Shown: positions 10,656 to 25,986, counted from the first letter of the stretch. The stretch: 64,000 bases of DNA from Phellopilus nigrolimitatus (GCA_021029095.1 JAJOHG010000006.1:868001-932000), one strand, 5' to 3'. Notes: generated from the sequence alone by a model not told the origin. Numbers and translations are program-made.

Positions 10656-13600
10656 ATGAGGAAGCGCGATTCCGAAGAGCTGTCGAGCGGCGAGCGATCA
10701 CCGAAGAGGCATAAACCTGAAAACCAATCGGACATCTTCGATGACACGTCCAGAGAGCGCCAGTGGTCCGACATCGAGCGTGCTCTTGCAGACACCGACG
10801 CAGATGCAGATGAGCCGGGTTGGATATCAGGGAAAATCTGCATGATATACGCGCTGAAAAACAAGAGTGATGCTGTCCTTGCTGCTTCAGATGGTCGGAC
10901 CCTGAAAATATCTGTAACTTGCCCCGAGTACGCGCTTTTCAAATTCGGCTTCCAGCAGATTATCCGGTTATCCCTCAGAGGAGCGTGTCTCGTCAAGAGC
11001 AAGAGCGGCTCTTCCGCTCCAAACGTGATGCCCTTCTCGCTCATCTTCGCCAATGGAGCAGCCATCAAATTCGTCAGCGGTGGAGGCGCGATGGAAGATG
11101 GCCAAGTTGTTGATGTATGGCAAGGTGAGTGTCCTTCGTGCGAGTGACATACTCCTAATAACTTGGAGGATGCAGTTCGTGCTGTGGTTCAGAAAAATGA
11201 AGAACATACAGTAAACTCCCCAAAAGACTGGTTCTCAACGCCTACTCCCTCTCAGCAATTGTCTGAAACCCGATCGAGAGAAGGCAGTGAGTCTGCCCGC
11301 TTGCTCTCGGAGACTGCCTCTTCTCCATCCACTTCATTTCCTGAAACCCCTGGAGGAGACGATTTGCCCGAATCTTCTGTTACTATCAGCAACGGAGGTG
11401 ACGTCAGTGTGGACGCACAGGATGATGCAGTCCCGAACAACGCTGAAGACAAGGCATTTCGGAAGAGCAAGTCTAGCGAAAGAAGCTCCGGACGGGAGCC
11501 CACGATCGACGCCGACACAACGAGAAAGATAAGGAGGGTCAGGAAGAGAGATAAGCGCCACGATAAATCCGAAGGCGCGTTGCCACAGGCGGAAGCGACG
11601 ACTTCCGGTTCTCTCGAGGTCAATTCTGAATCGCTGGTGAAGAAGACTAGATATGGACGAAAGGCGCGCAAAAAAGAACTCGCGCAAGCTGCAGCTGACA
11701 ATGTCCCTCTGCCTCCCCCGCCTCCGAAACGAGATCTCGCGCTAGACCTTACAGCCGGTGTCTCGTCTGAAGTACGTATTGGAATAATTGACATGCACGA
11801 ATATGCTAATGGTGGTCCCAGAATGGTGCCTATCCTGCTCTGAATGAGATAAATGCGAATTCTTTCACGCAGGTCATCGGTGTTGTTGTAGCCATCGAAG
11901 AGCCCGGGGCTACGCGTAACGGTGGTATGATCCTGGTGCAACTCACTCTGACCAACTCCTGATAGCGTTATTTATTTCAAATCACAGATATGAAAGTTTC
12001 CTTGACAATTGTGGACCCTTCCAAATTTTACAACGGGGCGGGTTTTAAAATCACTTGCTTCATGCGGAAGGGGTACGAGCAATGCCTACCTTCGCCTGCT
12101 GAAGGCCATGTTGTACTTCTGCGGAACGTCAAGACTTCGCTTTGGGCCGGCAACGTTAACGGCACTGTTTATCCTGAAAAGGTTCAGTGGGTTGCGTTCA
12201 ATCCGTCTACCGGGAAGGTATATTTTCCACCAGCAACGGTGGAAATGAATTGCTTTGGGCCAGCTTTTGACCCTCTTCATCGAGCGAAACGTGAAGAGAT
12301 AACTTACTTTGTCCAGCTCGGTGAATGGTGGCGCGCAGTGAAAGAGGAACAGGAGCACGGGGCAATTCAAATTGAAGAGTATACCAGAAAGCGAAGGGAA
12401 CACCGCCTGATCGGGGATTGCAACATCGACGAGTTCTTTGATGCCACTGTAGAGGTGCATTGCTGTTACAGCTATTTAATTTATGTCGTCACTCATTATC
12501 TCGTCTGAAAATACGCGACTTTTTCAGGTCCTTCTGCGGTTCGACAAGGACGAGCACGACCAGACTGTTTTGTTATTGTCGGATTACACACCGCATCGGT
12601 TGCGGAGTAACAACGGACCGTATGGCCAGTACGCTGTCAGTGCGTCCACTTCAAAGATCGCTGAGGATACTATCGCACAAATGGTAGTTGGGTCGTACTG
12701 GGCTGCAAAAAACATCCGCCTGAAGATGGGGAGAAACGGCCATCTAGAAATCGACCTTTTCGCAGCAAACTTGACGGAGAAATCTCCCGAAGATGACGAT
12801 GATGCTGAAGACATACACCTACAGGCACTCATAAAGTTCGTCAGATTCGTCGCATTCGATGTCGTTTTCTTTTCCTGATTGACTTTGGACAGACGCAAGG
12901 AGGCGTATGTTGCGGAGCACCCAACAGAGATCAATAGGAGGCAGCACCCAGCCGATGACAAGCCCTCGCTCGTTTCAGACATCTCAGGGAATGGCTTTTA
13001 CAACATCGTTGCCGAAGTGAGTTTCTCGAGGCACTTTTTATCTTGTGGATAAACGATTAAGTGCATGATTCATTCCTTTCTAGCTCCTGTATCGCACGAA
13101 CGTGCGGAGTGAGGTCACCGACTTGTATGTGACCGACTACACGGAAAACTCGCTGGTCTCGGCATACAAGCCAGAAGGACTCAAACGAGCGCTGGGCGGA
13201 CGTCCTGTTCCTGTCTTTCACATCGGCGCATGGGACAGTCGCGAGCTCGTGCGCGATATGGAAATAGGTTCTATTTATTATTTCGCCGACGTGCGCCTTT
13301 CGACAGACAACGATGGCGGCTTCAAGGGCAACGTGAAGTTTGCGGACCAGCGTATCGCGAAGGTGAACGTCAGAAAGAGCGAGGATCCCGCAGTGGTGGC
13401 GCTGTTCAAGTGAGTCTTCTGATATTTTGGGTCGAGTACCTAAAAACCTTCGCTTTTGCAGGAGAAAAGGAGAGTTTAAAATAAAACAAGCCGCTGCTGC
13501 TTCTCAAGTCTCTGCCGTTTCTCCTGGAGAACAAGACATTTCAGGAACAACACAGCATGCCGCGAAGGACCATGAGACCATCAGCCAAGTAGTTGTCAGT

Positions 13601-14275
13601 TTTGCAGTGAAGTCGCGGCATACAGACCAGCCGAAGAGCTCGATCAAAGCAATAAGGGAGACGAACAAGTGTCCGAACAAGTACAGGCTCCTGGCACGTA
13701 TCGTCGACTTCTACCCGATGGACATAAACGAATTCGCGGTGCGAAGGTGTCGTAGTTGCAAGAAGATGTACGCATGTCGTGTATTATCCTGGGAAGGAAA
13801 AAAGCCTTACCTGACCCATGGCAGGATACCTGATAACAGAAACGCGTGTACGATGTGCGATGATATGATGCAGCAGTACGTCGAATGGATCTTCCGATTT
13901 TTCTTCATCCTCGAGGATGAAGGAGGTGACAAATTCACGGTGGATGTGTGCAGCGAAGCAGTGAGTTTTTTTTTCTTCCTTTCATTCATTTTGAGATGCT
14001 TATTATTTTATGCAATCACGCAGAAGACTTTCTTAACAGGCATACAGCCCTGCGACCTCCGGGCAGACCGCGAGAGGCTGATGGCTGTGAAGCGGCGGCT
14101 GCGCGGCTGCCTAGGGAACCTCGTCGAAGTGCACGAGGGTATTAAACGCAATGAGACAATTGACCCCGAATTTGGCCCGTTTTTAGACCTCGCTATCAAG
14201 AGTTGGGAGGTGGACGATGGGGTCCGGAAGCTGGTTACGTACGCTCTGACGGGATGTGAGGCCGTCGAACCTTAA
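10656..14275 (+). CDS. POT1: POT1 telomeric single-strand DNA-binding protein with long N-terminal extension
   Basis: Shelterin protein that binds the G-rich telomere overhang. Exons: 10656-11124, 11176-11771, 11873-11924, 11988-12454, 12528-12835, 12893-13016, 13084-13409, 13462-13960 and 14024-14275. They join without frame breaks to give 1,030 residues, against about 630 in human POT1. OB1 starts near residue 356 (VIGVVVAIEEPGATRNG, VSLTIVDPSKFYNG, HVVLLRNVK). OB2 follows (VLLRFDKDEHDQTVLLLSDY). The C-terminal OB3 contains the zinc-ribbon-like pairs CRSCKKMYAC and CTMCDDM and ends in a helical region. The first 355 residues are extra. Residues 50-150 have an OB-like strand pattern (GKICMIYALKN, DGRTLKISVTC, IIRLSLRGACLV), followed by a Ser- and Lys-rich disordered linker. 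The call is secure from OB1-OB3. Confidence 0.9.
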
Positions 14276-14543
14276 GCGAGTTCATACTAGACAGTTGATG
14301 CTCTATTTCGTCTATCATTTTATCTTTGATTTGCTACGGTCCAGTTTGGTCGGTAAATTATTCTGCATGTATTATTTCTAGTTTATGTATCGATGATATT
14401 GACTTGCTACTGCTAGTGGTACTTCAGAAGACGCGTCTGACGCGCGCTGATGGCAACGAGTCGTGAAGATCCAAGGGATCGCCCTCCCACGTCCACGTCG
14501 GAAGACTCAAGACTCAAGTTGCTCGTCGGGCACGTTGGCGACG

Positions 14544-17374
14544 ATGAAGTCATTTTTACCTCTCCCTCTGGCTCTGGTAGCACTACTCTGCTCGCTCATC
14601 CAAGACACCGAAGCCTCATTAACTATACGCTCAAAACCAGTGAAAAGAGACTATGCCACCCATGACTACTTCGTGCTTGAGCACGACCCGGAGACGGGTG
14701 TTCCTTTACGTGACGTCCTCCAGACGCTGGACCTCGAATTTGTTGAGCAGGCTGGTCAGCTTACAGATCACTGGCTCCTCCGCAGGCCGAAGAACGCGAC
14801 AGTACGACGCGACGACTTCGGGCACAGAGACCTGGAACGGCTCGGAGTAAGGCATGCCATATTGCAGACGCCCCGGATGCGCGTCAAAAGGGATGATTAT
14901 TCACTACGAGCGCCGCCGCCCATCACTGACTGGACGAAAATGAGCTCAAGCGTCATTGCTGAGCGCGAGGGCATTGTCGATCCAGCGTTTAGCGATCAGT
15001 GGCATCTTGTCAATGATGAATTCCCAGAGCACATGTCAAATGTCGCGCCGGTATGGGACATGGGCATTGCAGGGGAAGGTGTAATATCGACCATGGTTGA
15101 CGATGGGCTAGACTACGAGAGCGACGACCTCGCGGCCAACTTCGTGAGTGTTATAGGCTCTTTCTCTTCTGCTGTTTTCGCTAACTTTACTGGGAAAGGA
15201 CGCAGTCAACTCGTACGATTTTAATTTGCACGTCGATCTGCCGAAACCAGTACTATTTGATGACCATCATGGTACGCGTTGTGCAGGACAGATTGCGGCT
15301 GTAAAGAACAACGTATGCGGCATCGGCATCGCACACAAATCCAAGGTCGCCGGTGTGCGTATTTTGTCGGGCCCAATCACAGATGCCGACGAGGCAGCGG
15401 CACTCAACTACGGCTTCCAAAACACGAGCATCTACAGCTGCAGCTGGGGCCCTTCGGACGACGGGCGCTCGATGGAGGGCCCGAGCTATCTCATCCAGAA
15501 GGCAGTGGTAAATGGTATCTTGAATGGACGCAGTGGCAAAGGCTCTGTATTCGTGTTTGCGAGCGGGAACGGGGCAGCGCAGGGCGACCAGTGTAACTTT
15601 GATGGCTACACCAACTCAATCTACTCAGTGACGGTCGCAGCCGTCGACTATAAAGGTCTCCATCCTTACTACTCAGAGGCTTGTGCTGCAGTGAGTTACC
15701 TTAATTTTTTGAGGTGCAATAACTGTTCTAATCATATTTTATAGAACATGGTAGTGGCTTACAGCTCAGGTAGTGGTAAACATATCGTACGTCACCGTGT
15801 TTTGTTCGGCTATTGCGAATGATTGAACAATTAATAGGTCACGACAGACGTAGGGAAAGACAAATGCTCACACAGTCATGGCGGAACATCGGCTGCTGCA
15901 CCCAACGCTGTTGGCGTATTTGCTCTTGCTCTGTCGACACGACCGGAACTCACTTGGAGGGACATCCAGCACATCTGCGTGCGCACCGCCAGGACGATCA
16001 ACCCGGATGACCCAGACTGGGAAAATACTGCCGTAGGACGGCGCTTCAGCTATAAGTACGGCTACGGTAGTCTCGATGCGTTCGCATACGTGCAAGAAGC
16101 ACAGAAGTGGGAGCTCGTGAAGCCCCAAGCATGGTTGCACACGACCCCCATTCAGCTGAAAGACGGGACCATGAGTCTCGAAGGGAAGATGGACGGTGGC
16201 GAGCCTATCGTGTCTGGTGGCGTGACCAGCACGACCACGATATCGGATCAGATGCTACAGAACATGAATTTCGAGAAACTTGAGCATATCACCGTTAGAG
16301 TGTGGATAAAGCACTCAAGAAGAGGTGATGTCGAGGTCGAACTTGTCAGTCCAAATGGTGTTAAGAGCATTCTTGGGGGGAGGCGCAAATATGATTCAGA
16401 CAAGGACGGCTACCCAGGATGGACGTTTATGACTGTCAAGCACTGGTATGTATAACTTCTTCATTTAACCTTTATAAAACGGTCGAGTCCTGAACCTGGA
16501 AGTGAACAGGGACGAGAACCCAGTCGGCGACTGGACTATTCGTGTCTCTGATCAGGGTTCTGAAGATCACAACGGGAGTTTCCTCGGTTGGACTATGACA
16601 CTCTGGGGCTCTGTTATCGACGCGAGCAAAGCGAAGACATTCGCGCTTGCGAACCCAGACGTACCCTTCCCTCCATCAACGAGTTCAGACGACACGTCCT
16701 CTCCATCCCAGACTACGGTAACCTCAAGCAAAACATATCCAAAGCCTACCGAGCACCTCCCTGGAGACCACGGCACCGCCGAGGGCGAGGCTGATAAACC
16801 TGCGTTCTCAAGCGCGCAGGATGATGCCGCTGAGGCAACGACGACGGACGCCCCTGCCGCGAGCGAGAGCATGGAGCCCACGGCCGACGAGGGCTGGTTT
16901 CCGGGCATGTACAACCTTGTTGCGAACTCAAAGTGGGTCTTTGGTGCGATTGGCGCGGTCGTACTCTGCGGCGTGGCCGGCGGCGCGTTCTTCCTGTGGA
17001 GAAGGCATGCGGCGCGGCGTAGTCAGTACAGGAGCATCGCGGGCGACGATATTGCCATGGGCTCTGTCGAACGTGGAGGACGTACGACAGGCACGAAGGA
17101 GCTGTATGACGCTTTTGGCGAGGTATCGGATGATGAGTATGTGGACGAGGAAACTAATCTCCGGCAGCCTTTGGCGCAAGGAGATGTTGGATTCCATTCG
17201 GGATTTTTGGATGACGACGAGCCAGCTTCAGGACGAACTCAGTCTACATATACGGATGAGCCCACGGACTCCGAGAAGCGGCAGAAAGAAGCTCTGGGAT
17301 CTAGGGGCGCTGGCGAGGGCTCAGAAAGTCCGTCGAGTGGTGATGGGAGTTGGGAGCATGCGGACCCATCATAG
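14544..17374 (+). CDS. KEX2: Kexin-type proprotein convertase (subtilase, S8B)
   Basis: Golgi endoprotease cutting after Lys-Arg in secreted precursors. ATG 14544 was chosen because it starts a clear signal peptide (MKSFLPLPLALVALLCSLI). Exons: 14544-15143, 15199-15690, 15745-15786, 15838-16445 and 16510-17374, giving 868 residues with no frame break. After the prodomain there is a dibasic self-cleavage site (RMRVKRDDYS). The catalytic triad is visible: Asp in STMVDDGLDYES, His in DDHHGTRCAG and Ser in SHSHGGTSAAAP; the oxyanion Asn is in FASGNGAA. The P/homoB domain follows (ITVRVWIKHSRRGDVEVEL, GSFLGWTMTLWG), then a Ser/Thr/Pro-rich stalk, one membrane helix (WVFGAIGAVVLCGVAGGAFF) and an acidic cytosolic tail with YDAF, a likely TGN sorting motif. 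It converges on MCM7, about 160 bp apart. Confidence 0.97.
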
Positions 17375-17534
17375 AACGATTTATTTACAACGGATCCTTG
17401 CAGTCTAGAGACAGGAATACATATTTTATAACGCAGTACAAACAAACAAGAGACGAAACATGATATCAAATGCGACTGAGCAAAACATAATTGGTTCAAT
17501 AATATAAGTAAGACTAAAATCAAGGTTTCTGATA

Positions 17535-20306
<2,772 letters not shown>

Positions 20307-20314
20307 GATGGGAG

Positions 20315-20349
20315 ACGCGTCGAGGCAAGTTGAAGTTGGTTAGACGCGT
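20315..20349. promoter_or_regulatory. Two ACGCGT (MCB-type) elements in the MCM7 / DNA methyltransferase promoter
   Basis: ACGCGT occurs at 20315-20320 and 20344-20349, 9 and 38 bases upstream of the MCM7 start codon, inside the 246-bp space between two head-to-head genes. In yeasts ACGCGT is the MBF (Mbp1/Swi6) site of G1/S genes. MCM7 is a typical S-phase gene, so the match is plausible. Function here is inference. Their position in what is probably the MCM7 5' UTR weakens the case a little. Confidence 0.45.
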
Positions 20350-20552
20350 TTGCCACTGAGCGTGCGGCTGTGGCGGAGTTTCAAACCGCGTTTGGTCGTC
20401 GATATCGATTCGACGCCTGCTTGCCTCATACACTGCAAGTGCCCGCTTCGCCTTGGCTGTGATAGCATCGGCTCACCTTCGCTGATCTCTGTTTCGCTCT
20501 CTCTGTCTACTGTTTCTGCGCCGACTTGTATAAATTTGTACTCGACTCAACG

Positions 20553-23500
20553 ATGCCGACTACAAGATCTGCCGGTCGTGTTGGGAACTCAAAAAGCACA
20601 CTCGACGCGTCACGTAAACGTATTCGAAACTCTATTGATTTCCGATCGAAGAAAGTGAAACACTCAGCCACTTCGCCATCATCGAACTCTGTCTCTGCTA
20701 GTAGTGGATTTGACTCTGTCTCCAGGAAAGCCGGACGTCCGTCTTCGCGCGTTCTCTCGTTTGGCAATGCCGAAGGTGTGTTTTTTTTTTGTTTATGCTC
20801 TGCTAGACATCTTTTCATAGATTTCGTACAAACCCAGAATACTACCAATTCGAGGATGATGAATTGCTCGAGGAAGATATTCTGTTTGCCGAGGAAGCCA
20901 TACCCGACAACACTTCCGACAGCTCCGACAATGATAGTGACCCTGTGCGGGTCCTGTCAGAGTACGTTATTTATGATCTAATCTCTGGGGTCCTCCTGCC
21001 GTTGCCGCCTCATGAGCGCGCTTATGGCGCCTCTGGCCGTGCTCGACCGAAACTCGTAGACGGACTTGTAGAGGTCGATACCGACGGCGACGTCGAAGAT
21101 TTGGACATCGGTGGGCAACACGTAAAGCTGGGGAAAATTTTAGAGATATGGCTTGATACTGAAAAATACGTTGAACCGTGCGTCTGTCTGATTTTTTTTC
21201 TGGCGATTTCTTTACGCTGATCTACGTTTAGGGAAATCTGGATCAAGACCGCCTATGCATGGTACATTCTCGAGTGCCCAGCTGAGAATTACCGACCATA
21301 TCTCGAGCGCGTTTATGTGCCGCATCTTTTGACTTGCGTCATAGTGGAAAATCAAGGAAGCGAAAATTCTACTCATGAAGAGATCTCCAGTTTTCTTGCA
21401 TCCGAAGGCTATCATGACACGGAAATTGCTGTCTATGCCGCTAGTATTCTAGGAAGGGCTTTGACTATTGATGACTTCATACTAGATGTAAGATCTTATC
21501 TATATTATTGCGCTTCATCCTTCAATATCTTTGGCTGTATTATCTAGGAAGCAGAGGTCAAGGAAAACCTCAAACACATTAAGAGATTGAGAGGTCCTTT
21601 GTTATTTCTATGCGCCTGCTATTCAGTGACCATATCCCTCTTACAGGTGAAAGGCGTTTGGATGGACTGAAGATGAAAAGCCAGGCTGCCTCTGAGAGTC
21701 ATGATACTCCATTCCTGACTCCTACTGTGGGCAGTATTGCTCAGGGGTTATTTTACAGGACCATGATTGTTGCAGACAATCATCTTGATGTGACAGAGGG
21801 CCTAAAAATGTCTGCATGTCTGACATACCATTCGTCATACACAATGAAAACCCCAAAAATATCAAATGGGGAAAACAGATCCCTGGCAAGCCTGACTTTT
21901 TCCAATCTGTTTTCCTAGATGGAGTTGAATATTGGGTAAGTATGTTTCGAACTCACTTTTAGGACTTTGTAGCTCATAGCTTATTGCTTTACAGAAAGGT
22001 GACGCAGTTGCAGTGGAGCCTGACTTGGCACTGGAGAATGCTAGTTCACATACATGGTAAACAATTCAAACTTCACTTCCAAAACCATTTGACATTGTTT
22101 TGTGTAAGGTTTTGCACCATTCTTTATTTCTTTGAAGATAATGGTTACTATTTCCATGCACGATGGTTTCAGCATGGATCCTGTGTCCTCGCTGAGACTG
22201 CAAATCCTCAGGGGCTCTTTCTCATGGACACATGTGACAATATCCATGTGTCTGCTATTTTGCAAAAGACTAGAGTCCGGCAGCTTTCCTCTGGTGATAG
22301 AGAGCCTATTGTTCTTAATGCAAAGGATATAGGCTCCAACTCGTTCCACTTTAGGTTGAGTATTCAAAAACTTGATACAATTTGATATATGCTAATCTCA
22401 TTGTCTTTTCTTTGATAGTCACAAGTGGGATGAGTTAGAATTTGTACTCAGTGATCCTTCTTTAGATGATGAAGCTGCCATCATACAGCTGTCTTACCAG
22501 GAACCTCACATGCATTGCTACCCTTGTGCTCTCAAATTCCAGAGAGATTTACTTGGAAATTGCAGGAAGACATCCTCCATTCTAGAAATATTTGGGAGTT
22601 CTTATCATCTTCATGACTTTGTATATGTTAAGCTTGAGGCCCAGAGTCTCCTAGCTGTTGCTCAGATCACAAACCTCCTAGCTTCAACTGGGAACTCAAA
22701 GCTTGAAGTGCAGCTCTTCAACAGGGCTCATAGCCAAGAGCAGCTTCAGCATCCGGAGGATATGGTGAGTATATCCTTGCCTCCAGTTTTTTTTCTTTGC
22801 TTTCTTATTTTATCTAAATATATAATCGACAGCATGAACTGCAGCCTAGTCACAAACTTGAAATTATTTCAGCACTCCAGCTGGATGGCCATTGTCAGGT
22901 TGAAGATAGAAAATACATCGCTGATTTACAAGAATGGCTTGGAGGAAATGATAGGTTTTTTATTGAAACCATACATGTGCAGCAGAGGCCACTGAAACAA
23001 TGTGACATCTGTGTGACCGCTTTCCAATCTTGGGCTGAGATTGAGACAAAGATCAAGTCTCACAAAATGCTCAAAGCACTTGATCTGTTTTCTGGTAAGG
23101 TTTTGTAAACCTGCCAAGTTGCTTCTCTAATTGCTTATTAGGAGCTGGTGGCCTTACAACTGGTATGGATTTAGGAGGGTTTGTGAAAACCTCCTGGGCT
23201 GTTGAGCTTTCTACAAGTGCTGCTCAAACCATTGAGTATACTTTTCTTTTTGACTTTCACCAGTGACCACTGCTAATCAATTTAATTAGGGATAACCACC
23301 CTGACATCACTGTCTACAACCATGATATCAATGCATTACTGAAGCATGCAGTTTCAGTTAGGGATGGGAAGAATCCAAAGCCTTTGAAGTGTTTAGGTGA
23401 TGGAAGCCAGCTCCCTCCATTGCCATCTCCAGGAGAAGTTGACATTATCATGGGAGGACCCCCCTGTCAAGGATTTAGTGGCATGAACCGGTACAAGGTC

Positions 23501-25170
23501 TGTTGTTTGATTAATTAAATCAAATACTATGACAGATAGTTTTTCATACCTGCAAATATTTTTTAGAAAGCAGATGACATCCGGTAAGCTTTCTGGCAAA
23601 ACCACAAACTATGATTTCAAGCTTTCCTAATTATTGCCTGATAGTCATACATTGATTGCTTCCACACTCTCATATGTGGAGTTCTACAGGCCAAAATATG
23701 TTCTCATTGAGAATGTTACAGGAATTCTATATTCCCGCTTGCTTGGAAAACAGCAAGGCTTTAGAGTTGTGGGAGGCATTGAGGCAGGCATGGTCAAGTT
23801 CATTTTGAGGACATTGACAAGTCTTGGGTATGATCTGCTTGAAATCAATGGATATTTTGCTTAATGCCCACATTCCTCAGCTACCAGGTCCAAGTCAGAG
23901 TGCTCAATGCAGCTGACTTTGGCTCTCCTCAGCAAAGGAATAGAGTCATCTTCTGGGCTGCTCAGTTTGGCATTTCACTTCCCAAATGGCCCAAGCCAAC
24001 TTACATTCCAAAAAATGGCCACAATATGACAATTAGGAATGTTTCTGGCATTGGACAAGTTCCATTGGTTTCAAGGAATCCATCATATCATACCATCCTC
24101 CAGGAAGATGGGCATGAGCATGCACCATTTTGGTCAGTAACAGTTATGGAGGCTATTGATGATTTAGTAAGCCTGTTCACTGTCATTTTCACCAAAATAA
24201 TATGAACAACAATATGTCCAGCCTCCTTTTCATTGGTCATGGTCAGTTGAAGGTTTTGAAACTCTAGGATTACTACTCATCTCCTTTGTAGGCTTGTAAA
24301 ACATGATGAGGCAGGGTCTTCTGGAGACCAAGCCGACATCCCTTCCTTTGTGGCTGTCACATCTCTACTTGGTGGTGAAGCTGTCGGGTACAATTACCCA
24401 ACTTTATACAAGCATAGCCCCAGACATCCATACCAAGCATGGAGCCGATGTGGTTGGACTGACCATGCCAGGGTTGAAGATCAAGTCACTGCATCTTTTG
24501 CATCTGCAGTTATCAAGAGGTAAGCCATGAGTTGCTAGTACTGAACCATTGGACTCACACACTATGACTATAGGACTGTCAATATACCACTCCACGGCTC
24601 AGGAAAGAAGGTGTCTGGTGCAGAGCTAAATGAGACAAAAGGTCAGACTGCTGTTTATAGTCACCATCACCATGATCCATTTCTCTGAAGAACTTCCAGA
24701 CTGCTTCATCCGCCTTGATCCAGACAGTCAATTCAAAACAACAATGACAACGATATCACCAGGTACTAAGGGCACGGTTCTTCATCCAACAGTAAGTAAA
24801 TCAATCGGAGGACTTCCATTTCTTTAGATTGACTGGATGATAGCAAAAGCGGCCTCTGACAGTCAGGGAGTATGCTCGTGCACAAGGATTTCCTGACAAG
24901 TACAGGTTTCTGTCAGTTAAGACGATAGCAACACAAATTGTGAAAGACGTTAGCACGTTCTTCATCTCACTGGACATTTTCTTAGACTAACTTTGAGCAT
25001 CGTGTCAGCAATTGAGACAAATAGGCAATGCGGTACCTGTCCATTTAGCGCTTGCTCTTGGGAAAGCTTTAGGGGAAGCACGGATTCAGGATGAATTGGA
25101 CGAGACAGCTTTTGATGGCACAGAAAACCGAGACGACACCTTACGTAGGGAGATGTCGGAAGAGCTATGA
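20553..25170 (+). CDS. DNMT1-type DNA (cytosine-5) methyltransferase with RFD and BAH domains
   Basis: Transfers methyl groups to cytosine in CpG, probably for maintenance of silenced DNA. ATG 20553 starts a basic nuclear tail ([16 protein letters not shown]). Domains in order: acidic segment; replication-foci-like domain ([20 protein letters not shown]); first BAH ([27 protein letters not shown]); second BAH ([23 protein letters not shown]); catalytic domain. Catalytic motifs: [26 protein letters not shown] with the Cys nucleophile, [40 protein letters not shown] and [10 protein letters not shown]. Stop at 25168-25170. All motifs are intact. One apparent one-base loss occurs in an A5 run at 21804-21808 (VTEGLK / [12 protein letters not shown]). 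The exons from about 21.64 to 24.78 kb are almost free of CpG, unlike the ends of the same gene. Some junctions before the first BAH are approximate. Confidence 0.93.
21640..24780. other. CpG-depleted block inside the DNA methyltransferase gene
   Basis: By hand count only about 20 CpG dinucleotides occur in roughly 3.1 kb here, with many 60-base lines having none. The first 900 bases of the same gene and the flanking genes show several CpG per 60 bases. TG and CA are correspondingly common. Both exons and introns are affected, and the block starts and ends abruptly near introns. This is the footprint expected from long-term 5-methylcytosine deamination. Confidence 0.8.
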
Positions 25171-25344
25171 CGTTTACATGATAGGCAATCTTTACGACGT
25201 TGATATCTTTCCGATTCGCCGTGTATAAAGCGTGCTGCCTTAAACTACAATTTCATTCCTGTGAGACATCCAGCAGATAAACAAAGTGCGATATTACTGG
25301 GCTTGTTCGGAACGTACCCAAAACTACTGTTTATTAGTGTGTCC

Positions 25345-25986
25345 TCACTTTTCGTCGCGTTTGCCAGCCAAAATCTGTTCGACTCTTGTCACTTTCCCAT
25401 TGTTTCCAGTGCCCGAAGGTGTTTCTCTGTCAGTTCTTGTTCCAATACGTATGTCAGTTGCGATCCTCGGCGCGCCCTGAGCATGCACTGCGGCATGGCA
25501 TTCGTATATAGCCTGCATTACTTCAGACCACGGGCCCTCTGAAGAGCGATGTGTGACATGTCAAGGAAACAGACAAGATAAGACGTACCTATGTTTGTTC
25601 CGTATCCGCTGCATATCAATTGCGTGAACGAGAGAGTTCGACCGTATGATGATGGCATATTTTAGCTTACTGCATCTAAGCAAGATTGAAATCAAGAATT
25701 CGGTCGCTACGCGTTCAACCTAAATGACGTACCTTGAAAGTGAGGCCTGTCTTCTGGAGAACGACTTGACACTCCGCGATGTATTTGGCAACCTTCGAGC
25801 CGAGTCTAAGTGCATGAAATCCAACCGAAGTGCGCCGGAGACGTACAGAAGGCTCGCCGAGGCCCATCGGTATCAAACAAAAGTCTAAAATCAGGAAGAT
25901 CAGCTTGAGGTACTAACTGTGGCATTCTTGAGTTCACCGGCGACAGCATACAGGTCGTTAGCTTTGTTAGATGTCGAGGAGGACAT
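25345..25986 (-). CDS. UPF0045/MTH1187-YkoF (Ecm15-like) small protein
   Basis: Small conserved protein, about 125 residues in five short exons. ATG at 25986 (MSSSTSNKANDLYAVA), donor GTGAAC, then DFCLIPMGLGEPS, then VAKYIAECQVVLQKTGLTFK, then GYGTNI, then EGPWSEVMQAIYECHAAVHAQG, PRIATDIRIGTRTD and a tail ending KRDEK. These blocks match the thiamine-binding-fold family UPF0045 (yeast Ecm15, MTH1187), small ferredoxin-like tetrameric proteins that may bind thiamine or a related ligand; the cell role is unclear. Splicing of the first two introns resolves cleanly. The junction before GYGTNI is off by one base in my reading, either through a non-obvious acceptor or a one-base error. The start codon is 197 bp from LEU4, head-to-head. 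Confidence 0.82.

Noticed and set aside
11252..11941. Long minus-strand open frame opposite POT1 exons 2-3
   Set aside because: Overlaps the Ser/Lys-rich POT1 linker in antisense; no domain, no splice partners.
14463..14543. Longer N-terminus for kexin
   Set aside because: No ATG; the ATG at 14544 directly precedes a good signal peptide.
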